In this document: piece after piece, positions 62,501 through 64,000 of the stretch
How the letters are laid out: each line of letters opens with the position of its first letter
How positions within the stretch are numbered: position 1 is the stretch's first letter
From: Rhabdornis inornatus
Taxonomy: Eukaryota; Chordata; Aves; Passeriformes; Rhabdornithidae
Direction: 5' to 3'
Assembly (NCBI GenBank): GCA_013397075.1
Contig: VWZS01007479.1
Span: 1,017,041 to 1,081,040 of the forward strand
DNA length: 64,000 bases
Translations under genes and position numbers: made by a program
Notes under the pieces: model-generated
What the model saw: only the letters and a program-made list of their open reading frames with translations
Database searches by the model: none
Told to the model about the DNA's origin: nothing

Positions 62501-63292
62501 GACCAGATTTTACACCAGTTCTGAGCAGGCAGAGTGGCAACACCAGTGGGGAAGAACAAAAACAATATTGTTCTGTGAACCAGCTATCTATCTCAGGCTG
62601 TTCCCTTCCCTTCCACAGGACAGCAACAGGAATAGCACAGAGGACTTCATGAAGCCGTTTTCCCCAAGCTGCCTTTTCAGGATCAATGTGCCATTTGTGG
62701 CGAGGTTACAGTAAGTGAATCTTAAATTCATTCAAGTTTCTAATATTTTAATGGAGTGAGAACATGAGGACATCATTATAGATCCCCAGGAGCAATGCAG
62801 GGAGGACACTGAGGTCCTTGTTGAAGCAGTGCAGCAAGGTGTGCAGCCCTGAGCACATGGCCAGCCTTAGGAACCACCGTGTCATTCCCCACAAGCTTAA
62901 AGCAGTCAGCTTAGATTTCAATATTCAGCCTTCAACACATAACAGAGTCCTTGACCACCCTCCTACAGAAAACAAAATCCTGCGTATTTTGGCAGATGTT
63001 CATTTTCCCCTTTCAAGCATGCCATTCTGTCTTCTTTCTGGCTTTTTAGGGTCTTTTCCCGAAGTACAACGTTATTGTGTATTTAGCCTGAGACATGAGT
63101 CAATCCCCTCCTTTAAAGCAAACTGATTTCTTCACTTCTTTCCCTGTGATATCTATTTTGGAGGCTCTCAGCTCCCTGGTGGGCCAGTGGGACATCCTGC
63201 AGCCTCTTTATGGCTGGTGGTCTGCAGGAGGGAATGGGATTACATCTCTCAGCAGCCAATGGTGCTGCCTTTAGGTTCAATAAACAGGCTTT
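59511..63292. other. Non-coding stretch, no gene recognised
   Basis: Frames of 60-114 codons occur on both strands (for example 60375-60704, 61558-61902, 62397-62714), none recognisable. 61260-61600 is GC-richer with several CpGs ('gggatggccgcccctcctcg'). An (ACAAG)-type triplet of units is at 61672-61688 and a 12-base A run near 62220. No exon, RNA or element is supported. Confidence 0.5.
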
Positions 63293-63313
63293 AAAAAAAA
63301 AAAAAACACACAC
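63293..63313. repeat. A14 plus (CA)n tract
   Basis: Fourteen A bases are followed by four or five CA dinucleotides. A simple repeat. Confidence 0.85.
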
Positions 63314-64000
63314 GCAGCATGTCCTTCTTACTCTGTTTTGCGTGGTGTGACTGAACCTGCGGAGCCAGTGGGAGCGAGTTCTATAGTGATAACAGTAACC
63401 ATTGACTTTCCCTTCCCTGATTTCACCTCTTTCATTATGTTGGAGAGCTTTGTTCCAGACTAGGAGATTATGCAACGGGCTGAGGAGGAGATGTGACTTC
63501 AGTGAGATATAGCACACAAAAAAGTGTGACAAATTGCAATGACAGGGGCTCCGATGGTAGCTTGTGATGGAGTGAAATTAAATCCCTAACCCAACAATGC
63601 AGCATTATGCTATATTCTATAGGCACCCTTGTTGAGGGTAGATTGAGAGAAAAAGAGATGGGCAAAAAGAAAGATGCACACATACTTTCCCCATCCGTGT
63701 TCCCAGCTAGCCCTTTCCCCCAGTGTTAGCTTGGGGGTAAACAAAAAAAAAGTCCTTAATGCTTGGGCCCAGATGTAAGAGATGTGTGACACGGGGAGAA
63801 GTGGAACGGATTGAAGGGATGCCCGGCGAACACCCACAGCTTGCAGTGCCATCCCCTGCTCTGTCCCCCCGGGAGACAGGGCTGGGACAGCGTGTCTCCA
63901 TACCTCCACACACAGCATCCCAAGTCATTTGCCCTCCTTCCTAATTAAAGTGCTCCCCGAGGGGCGCTGGAGGAGGATGTGTGTACACCTTTGTACTCAG
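63314..64000. other. Non-coding right edge, GC rising, CTCF-like word
   Basis: GC and CpG content increase from about 63780. 'ctccccgaggggcgctggag', at 63953-63972, resembles the CTCF core (CCACNAGGGGGCGCTGG) but is one G short. Frames on the minus strand (102, 73 and 71 codons) and the plus strand (61) overlap and are unrecognised. An exon or promoter could begin beyond the window; none is visible inside it. Confidence 0.35.

Overview
This window looks like a piece of a bird nuclear genome, probably intergenic or deep intronic. The evidence is vertebrate-type AT-rich sequence with CpG depletion, almost no long open frames, and a CR1 LINE 3' end at about 38690-39022 with a second CR1 tail scrap at 24535-24615. 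A thin scatter of very old L3/MIR-type and other sauropsid repeat fossils also fits. The low repeat density suits a bird better than a turtle or crocodile. Species and locus cannot be named from the sequence. No protein-coding exon, tRNA, rRNA, CRISPR array or complete mobile element could be supported. The open frames present are of a size expected by chance; the longest, 196 codons on the minus strand at 57448-58038, matches no family I recognise.

Layout. 1-13600 is mostly unremarkable non-coding DNA with one old repeat (2180-2295), a short GTTAGA-type tandem tract (5773-5817) and a promoter-like patch with a perfect CRE (TGACGTCA, 6013-6020) ahead of a local CpG cluster (6410-6500). 13600-31740 holds several stretches whose texture resembles conserved non-coding enhancers (13610-14080, 20685-20890, 22925-23085), an L3/MIR3 fossil (14436-14640), the CR1 scrap and a number of homopolymer tracts. 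31740-38000 is the densest stretch for repeat fossils. It also holds five CCAAT boxes (36177-36596), three of them spaced exactly 36 bp apart, followed by a homeodomain/GATA-site-rich block. 38690-39022 is the best-preserved mobile element. 43640-43800, 46440-46740 and 49960-50400 are further enhancer-like blocks. 53760-54760 is a moderately GC-rich island without a recognisable gene. 57690-58110 is the strongest enhancer-like candidate, with two identical copies of an 11-base CCTTTGT-containing word 17 bp apart, and it sits inside the longest open frame. The last kilobase becomes GC-richer and carries a CTCF-like word near the edge.

The likely biology is regulatory rather than coding: a gene-poor interval with a string of candidate cis-regulatory elements. 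Conservation cannot be measured here, so all enhancer-like calls are inferences from motif content and sequence texture and carry low confidence.
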